Below are positions 23,143 through 34,560 of a stretch of DNA of 64,000 nucleotides, in pieces. Each line of letters begins with the position of its first letter. The stretch's first letter is position 1. The notes under the pieces are model-generated. The model made no database searches and was not told the origin of the DNA. It saw nothing but the letters and a program-made list of their open reading frames with translations. Source of the stretch: Craterostigma plantagineum (taxonomy: Eukaryota > Streptophyta > Magnoliopsida > Lamiales > Linderniaceae); assembly GCA_027422505.1 (NCBI GenBank), contig JAPQWV010000017.1, forward strand, positions 19,717,501-19,781,500. The letters are read 5' to 3'. Position numbers and translations under genes: made by a program.

Positions 23143-25487
23143 ATTAATATGCGCCGTGATCCGTTCGAACTTTTCCACCGTATGCGCCATCCCTACTCCG
23201 TGGCATAATTTTTTTAGATTATTGTCTTTGAACTTCTTGTTAAAATTTGATACGACGTGACGTAAAAAGTAACGATGCACTCCATTCGGTAACCTATATA
23301 AGCTTGGAGCTCTTCTACTGCGGAAAGTAAACCTGCATTACAGTTTGTAAGTAAAAGAACTAGTTTAGTATAAAGAAAAATAAAAACAAACCACTTGATC
23401 TACTTTAGTAAAATACCTGGATGGCGATCTGAGTTAAGCATACCGCTTGGCGCTCCATTATAAGAATATTAAGTAAGTTCAAGAACCACCTCCATATGTG
23501 CTTTTGGTTCTAACGAAAGGCAAAAGCAAGTACTTTTTTATTTGCATCGGGTGCACATGCAATCAACATTTTATGCTTTTATTCAATATAAGTGCGTACC
23601 GTCAACACAAACCACTCTACAACAATGCTTGAAGCCGTCAATGCAAGGTTTGAATGCCCAATATACATACCCGAATTTTTTACTCCGGAAAAATCTTGAA
23701 GATGGCCACCACTTCATGATCGTTCTGGGTTGTAACGTTGCAAAGCTTTCATGAAAGTAGTAAGCTTCTGGATGAAGTTTGCCAAGTACCATCGATGTTT
23801 TCTTTTGTTCTTTTGAGTCCATGCCACGCTTGAATGTATGAGATGTCGTACCCAAAAGTATCCCTTACGAGTTGTTGCACGTTCTTTGGTAAATACTGAG
23901 GGTACTTCATCATTGTTTCGATTAATATTTTCGCAATTTCATTTCGCGAAACATTGCGATGCATGCTAACCAAGTCATGCGTGTAACATTTGTGAGGTCC
24001 TCCTCGTCACCTTCCAAACACCCAATTCACGGTTTGAAGACTGCTCGCAATCTCCAATACAGTCGTCACTGTGATTGCATGTCACGCTCCATGCGGTTCT
24101 ATTACTTTCGGTAACATGGTACTCACGTCTAACAACCGTCAAATGATAATCGTTAACAACACATTTCAAATGATCTTTGCTATTAAAAGTCGTACCTATG
24201 AAAAATACAGGAGCGTCCCTATTGTAAAAATCACCACCAGTTTCAACTTCTGGGGGAGCCATTTGATAAGTGGTATTAAACGGCACCGTCTGCTACAATG
24301 CTCGGGTTTCTTCTGGTTCCATTGGCATATTAGTAGTTGGTCCATCGTTATTGTCAGCATCGTCTTCTGCGGGATCTGGAAGATCGACTAGTGCACCACC
24401 CTCGTCATCAGCTTCAGAGTCGCTGACGTCACTATCTTGCACGGCTTCATGAACATGATCTCAGGCTGCTCCACCGTCGAACTAGTAGGAACACAACAGC
24501 TACTCGAAGGTATATCTTCGTGAGGGGCGTCGAACGAAATATTTGTCAACCCTTAAGTAACTGATGTAATGTTAGGAAACGAATAAGTCGGCGCGGGGTT
24601 CGTGTACTCGTCGGGAGCATCTATGTTGCGATCGAACTGAAAGTGCTCATTTGCCTCAACAAAGACCTCAATATAATAAGTCATCGGGATCTAAGAAATA
24701 TGCGAGGTCGGCATCATTAGATATTCGTAGGAGCGTCTGATACAACGGAGAGTGTTGATAATATTCGTACTTCATCCGAACGGTTAAAGAAAAAGAAGTG
24801 TTGTCGACGGATGTCATGCCGTACAACATACCAAGAAATTGATCGAAGGATTGAAGACTATATCGAATGGTGTTTGACTCGTGTACGATTTCACCGCCAA
24901 AATAGACAACTACTTGAATTGTTCTGGACAACATATTGAATATCTACGAGTTTCATGAAATATAACACTTAGAAGGACGGTTTAATAAATGGATTTCGTT
25001 GAGCTTAATAAACACGGCATCGTGTGTAATGGACACGATGTCGGTGTACACGACGTCGCGGGTAAGGGACGCGACGACATGAATTATTACAGACAACTCG
25101 TGAACGTATTTTCACATCAAAATTTTTTTAGTGGGTTGTCTCGTCGTCGCATGCTAGGCGATGCTGCTTCTATTAGTTAGACGCGAAGGAGGCCCATTCA
25201 GTCCAAATCCATTTTTAAAATGGGCTGATGAGGCCGTTGAGGCTAATACCAGCGGCGATGCATCCATCAGCCGTGACGGATCGTAATGTTGGCCCAAAAC
25301 TGAGCCCAACACATTTTTTGAAAAGAGGCTTGTTTTGTTTCTGGCCACCTTGTCGTCGTGTCTATTAGCCGCGACGCCGTGTTTAATAAGCGCGACGTTG
25401 GTTATAATAGGCTCGTTTTGCTCGATTGTTTATTTTGAATGAAACCACCCTTTGTTAATTAATTTTGAATTTAAATTCCATTATTTT
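23143..25487 (-). pseudogene. MULE transposase fragment and terminal region, right arm
   Basis: The inverted copy of the left arm. Minus-strand frames give the same protein in better shape in places: 24668-24934 (VVYFGGEIVHESNTIRYSLQ), 23975-24286 (zinc-finger-like region), 23749-23973, 23583-23855 (ending RVVCVDGTHLY) and 23083-23280. From about 25060 outwards it is non-coding terminal repeat matching 7083-7502. It ends near 25487, 56 bases before bHLH exon B. Confidence 0.85.
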
Positions 25488-25543
25488 AATGATAATGCCA
25501 AAAAAAGATGATAGAATATCCCATCTTTATTCTTTCTATGAAG

Positions 25544-25714
25544 TTCGAGGTAGAGAGAGGAAGCCAAGAAATCACGAGAATCAAAGTGTGTTGTACAACA
25601 AAGCCTGGGCTATTGCCATCAACGCTGAGCACACTCGACGCCGTTGGGCTCGACGTTCATCACTGCGTCGTCAGTTGCTTCAACGATTTTTGTCTCAAAG
25701 CTTCTTGCCACGAG
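25544..25714 (+). CDS. bHLH93-like exon B (ACT-like domain)
   Basis: The acceptor CTATGAAG precedes TTCGAGGTAGAG. The product runs FEVERGSQEITRIKVCCTTK, then PGLLPSTLSTLDAVGLDVHH and CVVSCFNDFCLKASCHE, the conserved ACT-like C-terminal region of the bHLH93 group. The exon is fully open, phase 0 at both ends, with donor GAG|GTCAGT (25715). It continues exon A with no residue missing except the one-base loss there. Confidence 0.88.
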
Positions 25715-26290
25715 GTCAGTTCGGTAATTTTCTAAACCTCCCCTCCATTTGTGTCCCTTTTTTCCTTTCAAGAAATTAAATTATTGATTTAGGGATTGGA
25801 TTGAATCTTCTGGCATGCATATACATTTTCTCTCACTTTCGGTGCTGTGAAATATATGGGACTAGTTTCCCAAAATACGACAGCATTTCGAAGTAAACAC
25901 TTGAGTGTTCCGAACCCAGTGAAATTTTTCCGACTATGTAAAAGCTTCTTGTACATGTTGAAGAGTTGAACCTTCTGGTTCTTTTTTTTTTAATTTTTAT
26001 GGTCCAACATATATAGTAAAAAGCCACCATGTGTCACTTATTTTTTTCGGTGGAATATTAAATGAACATGTTTTGAGGTGGCCAGTGGCGGAGCCACGTG
26101 AGGACCAGTGGGGTCAGTGGACCCCATTGGAATTTTTTTTATTAGTAATTAATGTAAATTTTTTAGGTAGGAACTAAAATTGAATATTTTTACACAGTAG
26201 GGACCCCAGTGAAAAAGTTTAAAAATATAGGGTGTGGGGTCCAATTAGACTGGACCCCACTAAATGATAACTCTGGCTCCGCCACTGCAG
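25715..26290 (+). other. Last intron of the bHLH93-like gene
   Basis: GTCAGT ... CTGCAG. It contains the MITE at 26083-26287; without it the intron would be about 360 bp. No gene is seen. Confidence 0.75.
26083..26287 (+). mobile_element. 205-bp hAT-like MITE at the splice acceptor
   Basis: Terminal inverted repeats CAGTGGCGGAGCCA and TGGCTCCGCCACTG are perfect over 14 bp. The flanks GAGGTGGC (26075-26082) and CAGGTGGC (26288-26295) differ by one base, an 8-bp target duplication as in hAT. The body is T/A-rich with no ORF. Confidence 0.85.
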
Positions 26291-26374
26291 GTGGCTGAGC
26301 AATCGATGATAAGCTGTGAAGATGTAAAGGAAGCTTTGTTTATAAATGCATGTTATGGAGGAAGATGCCTATAG
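26291..26374 (+). CDS. bHLH93-like exon C (conserved C-terminus)
   Basis: After CTGCAG, the frame VAEQSMISCEDVKEALF ends with INACYGGRCL and TAG (26372-26374). The end (SEDVKEALF...YGGRCL) is the clade's signature C-terminus. It joins exon B in phase 0. Confidence 0.88.
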   Translation: MAEQSMISCEDVKEALFINACYGGRCL

Positions 26375-26540
26375 ACAACAAGGATAATAGGGAATGTTAA
26401 TTTAGTGATTAATTTAAGACTGCTGTAACTTTCTGTTTTTAGTGAATTAGAAACAAGAATGTCCAATGTCCAATTAATATTAACATTTTATAAAGCGATG
26501 CGGTAGGAACGTCACTGTACTTTTCTTGCTAATGTATTTG

Positions 26541-26577
<37 letters not shown>

Positions 26578-27254
26578 AAATACTAAAAATATCGCAAATA
26601 ACCCAACTAAGACCATCTCCAATCGGAAAACCGACTCTCAAACTCAAACTCATTCTTAAACGCAAAATGCAATAATTCATCTCTAACCATTACACTCATT
26701 CTCATACTCAAATGTGCATTTTGAAAATATTTTCTTCCACAATTTTGATAATTTTTCAATACTACCCACATATTTTATAACTTTACAAACAATATTTTTA
26801 TATTATCATATATATATAAATAAAAAATATTAAAATAATATATTTATTTATTTAATTTTTATGTGTTTTTTAATAGTTAAACTGAAAAGACACGTGATGC
26901 AGAAACCTTAGCTTTGAACAAAAAATCAAGACGATGGCAACACATTAGAGTGTGCAAGGAGTACTAGTGTTATATGAAGGATCTATGATGGCTAAAAACT
27001 GCCATTTTAATCTGTCATTTTATTTAAATCTTTGTCCCTCTATTATAATTTCATTTAATAATTTATCATTTCACTCCTAAATTTGTTAGTTATTGTAACT
27101 ATACCCCTACACATTAGTTTTCATTTTTTTACCGAAACGATAGGTTGTATATATCAACAAAGATAAAGGGGCTAAATAGCACAAATGGTCTCACCGGTAC
27201 ATCGTCAATCGGAGAACAAAGGCTCACAAACAACGAGCACAGCACAACACCACA
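26375..27254. other. Downstream flank of the bHLH gene, AT-rich
   Basis: No gene is seen. It contains an (AT)n microsatellite (about 26543-26574) and a stretch starting GACCATCTCCAATCGG (26611), which recalls common plant MITE ends; I could not find its partner end. Confidence 0.5.
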
Positions 27255-27259
27255 ATGGG

Positions 27260-29974
27260 TGTAACGTCCCGTTTTCCATTACGTTATTTGCGCAGCTATT
27301 ATATTTTTCACATAAAATTTTTCGCCGTTTTACAACCATACCTAAATACATAAACGGGAGCGTACATCTGGTCTAGTCATTTCTACGCATATCATACATA
27401 TATATGCACATATCTTATTTATTTACAACACACAAAAGCCCCTAAAGCTTCATATACTACATGCACACGATGAACATAGTGGACAACCTTGAATCCATGT
27501 GGTCGTATGAAGATGCACTCTAAGTTGCCTGCTAAATATCTACAGCAACAGCGAAAACAATTATTCAGAGTATGATCGCAACATGTTATTCCATTAGACA
27601 AATGATAAATAAAAATTTTATCAGAAAATTAATTTCTTCCTTTCGTTGCTTCCATAGACGTTTTTAAAGAATATACCATCGTTCGTAGAATCCGTAGATT
27701 CACAATACTCGTACTGTAACATATAAAATTACATAACTATCACGTAACCAATCATCGAAGTTTGTCACATAACCGTAGTCCATAGAACAATTCTTAGAAC
27801 CCGTATGTCAATGCAATTCTATATGATCATTTATTTTTTATACTTCCGTTATGAACCTGCCAGACTCGTACTTTCGACCCCGTAGGGGCCCATGCATGGG
27901 ACTCTGTAACCATTGATATATTTTGTGTGCCTGTATAGGACTCTGTAATCCCCCGATTTGTAGGGATGTAACCATATCTGTGTATCAAGTCGTCCGATGT
28001 CGTAGAAGTTATAACGGTTTCTCTTTTCATTATTATCCGTATGCATTGTACCATATATATAACATATATTTCATATAATCACCATTCACGTATATCACAT
28101 TTGAGCACACTTTCATCCACTAAATCAAATCAATTTCATATATCACGTAAGTAATAAAATCATTGATCAAATAATTCATGTAAAACACAAAGAATAGAAC
28201 ACATGTTGCATTTCATACTGGCTTAAAGCCCCGTTCTTTGCTCGACTTTATCCTTGCCTTTTCGGAATTCGAACCTATTAAAATATTATTGTCGATAAAT
28301 ATAGGATCCCTAAGAAAATAATGTATATGTCATGATATGCATGCCTCTATATTATACATGACCTAATTTTTATCTGTAATCTTTTAACTTTCTATCTATT
28401 AATTAATAAATATTGGACTCTTTCTCCCTGAGAAGTTATATTTAGATCAGTATATATTCTAATTTTCCCTAACTGCAGTATACTTCATATTTTGGAAATC
28501 TGCTAAATTGTTCAAGTCCTGTTAAATTTCGGAAATCTGTCTCACATCATTTTTTCATTTTTCATTTTTCATTCATTTTATTTTTATTTATTTATTATAA
28601 TTATTAATCAATTTGTTTTCCAAAATTACTGTTCATTCGCGAAAACACTGTTCATACGTGAAAGTTACTGTTCATTTCACGAATTCACCGTTCATTCGCG
28701 AAAGTTAGTGTTCATTTCGCGAATTCACTGTTCATTCGAGAAATTTACTATTCATTTTGCAAATTTGTTGTTTATTCGCGAACTGTTCATTCCGTGAATG
28801 CACTGTTCATTCGTGAAAGTTACTGTTCATTTCTCGAATTCGCTGTTCATTCTCGAAATTTACTATTCATTTCGCGAATTCGTTGTTCATTCGCGAACTG
28901 TTCATTTCGCGAAAACCTAACTATCCACAGTTTGCGAAACCTTCCTTTCACTTATTTTAAAAACTATTTTCATTCTAAACATCTTAAACCCATACGATCA
29001 AATTATAACCTCTCAAGAATATGAATAAGTTCATATAATCTTTAAGCACATTTCAAACTTCAAAAATTCAGAACTTATATGGAACTTGACCAAATAAAAT
29101 TTGCATACTTAATAACATACTAACATGCTAAATTTTAACTAAAAACATGAAAATCATAACAAAACCATACCCTTCCTAGCTTTGTTTACTGTTCGAACTT
29201 TTATCTCCTTAGCTTAATATCGAAGTTTTGCTTAAATGAATGATTGATACAATCGTTATTAATATTTATTCTTCCATATACTATAATACATTAATATTTA
29301 TTCTTCCATATACTATACTAGATAATTCCGATGTCTTCTAACCTACCCTTATCATTCCTTCACCTTTTATTTTCTTTATTTTATCACTTGTTAATTTTCA
29401 TTATTAAACTTAAAGTTGGTACGAAACCCTCCAAGTAAATTTCGAACCCTTACTAAAATTTCGAAACCCTTGTCCAACGATTTTTGAAACTATACCTAAT
29501 TGTTTGGAATTTCTCCAACCCTTTCAAAATTCATTTCCTAGTTTATATTAGCCATACCTTAATAATATTTAAATATTCATTCACTTTAGAGAATTTCGAA
29601 AACCCTTTCTATGGAATTTCGATACCTATTGTTGAAGAATTTCGAAATTTCCTTCTTCCAAAAAATTCACTTCTCTCAACTTAGCTATTTTTATTATTAT
29701 TATTATTATTCTTATTGTTCATTCGCAAAATCACTGTTCACCCGCGAAATAAAATCACTGTTCGAGAAAGTTACTGTTCACTTCGCGAATTCACAGTTCA
29801 CCCGCGAAATAAAATTACTGTTCATTCGTGAAACTTAGTTTTACGACCGAAACACATTTTTCACTTCTAATTACTATCATCATCTATATTCGTATCATAA
29901 AACTAATTATGCAAATGCATAAATTTATGTGAATGCGTGGAATGAAATAGGGTTTTGGTTTTCGGTTCCTGACA
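27260..29974 (-). mobile_element. 3' LTR of chromovirus 1
   Basis: In element orientation it starts TGTCAGGAACCGAAAACC at 29974, next to the polypurine tract (complement of CTCCCCCCTTC), and ends GGGACGTTACA at 27260. It contains motif clusters at about 28630-28925 and 29718-29840. Confidence 0.92.
28630..28925. repeat. TTCGCGAA / CTGTTCATT motif cluster in the 3' LTR
   Basis: Alternating short units such as ACTGTTCATTCGCGAAAGTT and ACTGTTCATTTCGCGAATTC, with spacing of about 20 bases and many variants. TTCGCGAA is a perfect 8-bp palindrome. A smaller cluster is at about 29718-29840, and homologous clusters lie in the other LTR. Confidence 0.85.
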
Positions 29975-30039
29975 ATTCTCCCCCCTTCAAAAATTTCGAC
30001 CTCGAAATTTCGTACCGTTATTAGAAACTAGCCATGGGT

Positions 30040-30584
30040 ATTGTGTCTTCATATTCTCCATGGTTTCCCAAGTAGCCTCACGAACAGAGCGACTTTTAAA
30101 TTTTATTTTTACCATCGAAATTACTTTATTCCGTAGCTGCTTCTCCGCATATTCCAGAAATTTCCGCTGGTTCCTCTACGTAACTGAGATCTTCAGAAAC
30201 GTTCACTTGTTCGTCATGTAAAACATGAGATGGATCTGATCTATTCCGTCGCAACATACTAACATGAAAGACATTGTATATTTGCGACATTTCAGGTGGT
30301 AATGCGAGTCGATACGCTAACGGGCCGATCCTTTCAAGTATTTTATAAGGTCCAATATAGCGTGGACTTAACTTTCCTTTCTTTCCAAATCTTAAAACAT
30401 CTTTCCATGGAGAAACTCGCAGAAATACTTTCTCTCCAACTTCATATTCCATTTCCCGTCGATGTTGATTAATGTAACTCTTTTGTCGATCTTGAGCTGC
30501 TTTAAGTCGACTCTTAACTACTTTTATCTTTTCCATCGCATCCTGAATTAAATATGGTCCTTCTAGCACTTGTTCACCTTCCAT
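30040..30584 (-). pseudogene. Chromovirus 1 integrase C-terminus and chromodomain
   Basis: 30584-30126 gives the integrase end ([48 protein letters not shown]). After a frameshift near 30160 a chromodomain-like segment follows ([20 protein letters not shown], then REATWETMENMKTQYPW). In chromoviruses this module directs integration to marked chromatin. It is broken by the frameshift. Confidence 0.85.
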
Positions 30585-31394
30585 ATCCCAACATATTGGG
30601 TTTCTACATTTTGACCATATAAAGCTTCATACGGGGCCATCACAATACTAGAATGATACTGATTATTATAAGCAAATTCCATTAGCGCTATATAATCATC
30701 CCATGATCCTTTGAATTCAATCACACATGCTCGAAGCATATCTTCCAATGTCTGTATCATTCTTTCTGATTGTCCATCGGTTTGGGGATGAAACACCGTA
30801 CTAAAATGCAATTTAGTCCCGAGCGCTTCTTGTAAACTTCCCCAAAATCTCGAAGTGAGCCTAGGATCTCGATCAGATACAATAGATATAGGGACTCCAT
30901 GTAGCCGAACTATTTCATTGACATATCTTTTCGCCAAATATGTAGAACCCCAATGGCAAAATGTGAGCTGACTTTGTAACTCTATCAACAATTAGCCAAA
31001 CAACATCATTTTTCTTAGCCGTTTGAGGCAGACCATAGAGAAAATCCATCGTTATTCGTTCTCATTTCCAAACAGGTATGGGTAACGGAAGTAATTTACC
31101 CGCAGGTGCTTGATGTTCGGCTTTAATCTACTGACAAGTTAAGCATTTCAGAACATATTCGGCCATGTCTTTCTTTATTCTTGGCCACCGATAATGAGAT
31201 TTGAGAATTTGATACATTTTTGTACTGCCTATATGCATAGCATAAGGGGCGGAATGCGCTTCATCCATTATTTCTTGTCGAACGTTCTCAACATTGGGGA
31301 CATATAATCGGCTATTGATCGTCAAAATACCATTTTCTTCTATAACAAACGACTTCGTTAAACCTTGTTTTACTTTGTCAGCGATGCTAGCCAA
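30563..31394 (-). pseudogene. Chromovirus 1 integrase (zinc finger and core)
   Basis: 31394-31128 holds the HHCC zinc domain (MHIGSTKMYQILKSHYRWPR, CLTCQ). 30991-30563 holds the second part of the core ([20 protein letters not shown]; second catalytic Asp in SDRDP, Glu in [12 protein letters not shown]). The piece between them (first Asp) lies in shifted frames with stops. Confidence 0.88.
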
Positions 31395-31399
31395 CTTCT

Positions 31400-31960
31400 C
31401 GCCCTTGAGCTTGCTTTATTCGATCCAACATAATAGAACAGATTACCATTAAAGCACCTACATCATTTACTTCCATTTCGACATTCATTTCCCTCAATTT
31501 GATCAAATTCGACAGTGAATATTATTTTCGACTTAGCGCGTGTGCAACGACATTTGCTTTTCCAGGGTGATACGCTATAGTACAATCGTAATCCTTTAAT
31601 AGCTCAATCCATCGTCGTTGTCTCATATTCAATTCTTTCTGACTCAACAAATATTTCAAACGTATATGATCAGTGAAAATCTGAAATTTCGTGCCATAAG
31701 TAATGTCGTCATATTTTTAATGCGAACACTACTGCCGCTAACTCCAAATCGTGAGTTGGATATGACACTTCATACGGCTTTAGTTCTCGAGACGCGTACG
31801 CTACTACCTTTCCATGTTGCATCAAAACACATCCTAATCCTTGATGAGATGCATCACTGTAAATTAAAAAACCATCTGTTCCCAACGGAATTGTCAACAT
31901 TGGGCTGTAGTTAATCGCTTCTTTAATTCTTCGAAACTCTTCTGACATTCTTCGGTCCAT
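31400..31960 (-). pseudogene. Chromovirus 1 RNase H
   Basis: 31960-31709 shows [20 protein letters not shown] and [20 protein letters not shown], the start of Ty3/gypsy RNase H. The remainder down to the integrase is frame-broken (complements of Trp- and His-rich motifs are visible around 31560-31640). Confidence 0.85.
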
Positions 31961-32051
31961 TTAAAAACCGTTCCTTTACGTAATAATTTTGTCATTGGAG
32001 CAGCTATGAGAGAAAAATTCTCTATAAACCTTCTGTAATACCTAGCTAATA

Positions 32052-32760
32052 CTAGAAAACTACGAACTTCTGCCACGTTCTTAGGACTTCCCATTTGATT
32101 ATTGCTTCAATTTTCTTAGGATCAACTTGAATTCCCTCGCCAGATACCACGTAACCTAAAAACACCACTTGATCCAACCAGAATTCACACTTTGATAGTT
32201 TTGCATACAACTTCGTTTCTCGTAAAGTTTGAAGTACTATTCGCAAATGTTGTTCGTGCTCCTCTTTTGACTTTGAATATACCAGAATGTCATCAATAAA
32301 GACGATCAAAAACTGGTCCAAGTAGGGTCGAAAGACATCATTCATAACGACATAAAGACTGCAGGAGCATTCGTTAATCCGAATGGCATAACTAGAAATT
32401 CGTAATGTCCATATCTTGTTCTAAATGCTGTCTTTGGTACATCACCTTCTGAAATCTTTATTTGATGGTAACCCGATCTTAAATCAATCTTCGAAAAGAC
32501 CTTAGATCCTTGTAGTTGATCGAACAAATCGTCGATTCGAGGTAATGGATATTTGTTTTTCACCGTCACCTTATTCAACTGTCTATAGTCAATACACAAT
32601 CTAAGCTTACCATCCTTCTTTTTTACGAAGACCACATGCGCTCCCCATGGTGATACGCTTGGTCATATATATCCCTTGTCTACTAATTCCTTTAATTGTA
32701 CTTTTAACTCATTCAACTCTATTGGTGACATTCGATATGGTGGAATAGAAATCGGTGCCG
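32052..32760 (-). pseudogene. Chromovirus 1 reverse transcriptase, frameshifted
   Basis: 32635-32342 shows [31 protein letters not shown] and [16 protein letters not shown]. 32345-32052 shows the catalytic motif as [11 protein letters not shown] and [20 protein letters not shown]. The two halves are in different frames at about 32342. Confidence 0.9.
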
Positions 32761-32826
32761 TGCCGTGCCAGGCTGGAGCTCAATCGGAAACTCTGTATCT
32801 CGATATGGTGGAAGTCCAGACAAATC

Positions 32827-33385
32827 CTAGGGAAAAACACCAGGGTAATCGCTAACCATTGGAATATCCTCCACTTTTAGTCCACACAATCGTGTATCTA
32901 TAATATACGCCAAATAACAATCGCACCCTTTACTTATCATTGTGGATGCTTCCAAACTTGATATCTGGTCTGCCGTCCATACATTCTTTTCTCCTTTAAG
33001 CACTATACATGTGTGATCCGAAGGAGACAGTTTAATTTCCTTTTTAAAACAATCTAAGTTTGCTCTATATCGAGATAGCCAATCCATGCCTAATATTACG
33101 TCAAAATCCATTAAGGGTAAGGTCGCCTGCATCTCTACCCCATCACTAACAATTTTACATTTCGTATACACTGTATCTACTATGACCACTTCATCCATTA
33201 GAAGTCTAACATTTATCTCATTTTCTAGGGGTTCGGGTTTATCATGTAATAATGATACAAACGTTCGTGACATGAATGAATGCGTTGCGTCTGGATCAAA
33301 TAAAACATATGCATCAGTATCACACATAGATAGCTTACCCGAAATTATATGTGACCCCTCTTTGGCCTCTTGCAAGTCATTGTAA
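32827..33385 (-). pseudogene. Chromovirus 1 aspartic protease
   Basis: A 182-codon open frame has HIISGKLSMCDTDAYVLFDP and DATHSFMS at the active site, where the family usually has Asp-Ser/Pro-Gly-Ala-Thr; the Gly is Asp here. It continues with DFDVILGMDWLSRYRANLDC. An altered active site suggests an inactive enzyme. Confidence 0.82.
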
Positions 33386-33440
33386 AGATCCGACCCTGCG
33401 CTGGCGATCTATAAGCTTGTCCTTCGTATTCTCCTCTTCC

Positions 33441-34446
33441 TCAACCAGTGTTATATGGCCCTCGGCCCCTTCCCCTTCCACGATTAGTGGAAGGTCCGCT
33501 AACTCTTGATTGATCCACTGTAATTTCCATTTGCGACATTGGGCAATTTCTAGCCAAATGTCCGCGTTGTCCGCATTTGAAGCATTCGCCAATGAGCCAT
33601 CTACAGACACCCGTGTGATTCTTTCCACGGTGTCCACATGCCGGTATCGGTTGAGATATCCCGATACCTCTTCCAATAGTTCTTGCCCCGGCTCCTGGCG
33701 GGACCACTTTTTGTGTTCATCGGTCTCGGTTCATTATAAGTCTTCTTCATTTCTCCTCTAGACGATTCTTCGCCTTCCCTTCTTTTACTACTTTGGAAGT
33801 TTCTCGACTCCGTTTCCAATTTTTCACCACGAATAGCTGGTGCCCTTAATCTGCCATAGGATTCCATATCTGAAGAGAGATACGATTTCGAATCGTATAT
33901 GGAAGTCCTGCTTCGAATCTACGACATTTGTTTCTTTCAGTGGCGACCATATGAGGAGCACAGCGAGACAGCTGATTGAACAACACCTCGTATTCACCTA
34001 CAGATTTATTTCCTTGCTTAAGTTCCAAGAACTCCTTTTCCTTCCGATCCTTATAGACTTCTGGCATATACGTATCGTTAAACTCCCTTAAGAAATCCTC
34101 CCAAGTCAACACTGAAGGTTGCACCATATTATCCAGAACTGTTTCCCACCATTCATATGCATGCCCTTGTAGGAGTGACACTGCATAATCAAATTCTCCT
34201 CTGGCGTACGATGCATCATGTTAAAACCCTTTCTGTTCTTTTTAGCCACGTTTCTGCCTCAGCAGGATCCGTTGTTCCCATAACATCCATCGTACCCAAT
34301 TTTCTAAGCTTATCATATCGCCTTTCACGGGGAATTGTCAGAGGATTTTCACGCTCATTACGCATAAGCGTATGAGATGAATACGATTCAGGTACAGTCG
34401 TTCTTCCTCCTCCCCATATCGTAGGTTCATCGTGTTCTACATGCAA
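33441..34446 (-). pseudogene. Chromovirus 1 Gag with zinc knuckle
   Basis: 34446-34216 (TTDPAEAETWLKRTERVL), 34181-33846 (LLQGHAYEWWETVLDNMVQP, TYMPEVYKDRKEKEFLELKQ) and 33867-33441 (basic region and a CCHC knuckle, CFKCGQRGHLARNC) form the usual Gag order. The pieces are in different frames, so the reading frame is broken at about 34190 and 33860. Confidence 0.88.
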
Positions 34447-34544
34447 TGGTTCACTTACTGCCCTTTGCCTAAATATGCAAAAAGAATTTCAGGGCAGACC
34501 ATAATGCACATACCATGCAAATGTCTACAGAACCTAAAGCCTAG

Positions 34545-34556
34545 GCTCTGATACCA
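34545..34556 (-). other. Primer binding site of chromovirus 1 (initiator tRNA-Met type)
   Basis: On the minus strand TGGTATCAGAGC lies four bases inside the 5' LTR edge, complementary to initiator tRNA-Met. Confidence 0.9.
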
Positions 34557-34560
34557 TACA

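Larger units (their letters stand above)
7083..25487. mobile_element. Inverted-duplicated Mutator-like element (long palindrome), split by a copia element
   Basis: Reading inwards from 7083 and from the complement at 25487, the two sides are the same sequence. The outer region (AATAATGGAATTTAAATTCA) continues through subterminal CGCGACG-type repeats and then MULE transposase sequence. Without the copia insertion (7503-21100 plus one ATTAC copy) the left arm is about 2.34 kb (7083-7502 plus 21101-23018). The right arm is about 2.34 kb (23143-25487). The spacer is about 124 bp. By eye the arms match at about 94% over 250 bp. Both arms carry the 5' half of the element and neither carries the 3' half, so this is a head-to-head duplication and not a normal MULE. 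No clear 9-bp target duplication could be found. Confidence 0.85.
6760..26374 (+). pseudogene. bHLH93-like transcription factor gene, split by transposons, probably broken
   Basis: Three exons on the + strand, each with proper splice borders, spell the second half of a plant bHLH protein of the bHLH93/bHLH61 type. The family binds E-box DNA as a dimer through the bHLH and has an ACT-like C-terminal domain. Exon A (6760-6956) gives helix 2, exon B (25544-25714) the ACT-like core, and exon C (26291-26374) the conserved end and stop. The exon with the basic region and helix 1 is absent and is expected left of the Tat element that begins outside the window. Exon A is 197 bp; the family frame needs 198, so one base is missing. 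The intron A-B (6957-25543) is 18.6 kb of nested transposons. The family call rests on several recognised motifs in collinear order. The gene could still be transcribed, but its protein would stop at 6904. Confidence 0.85.

Noticed and set aside
26600..26900. Possible MITE starting GACCATCTCCAATCGG
   Set aside because: The opening words recall common plant MITEs, but no inverted partner end or target duplication was found.
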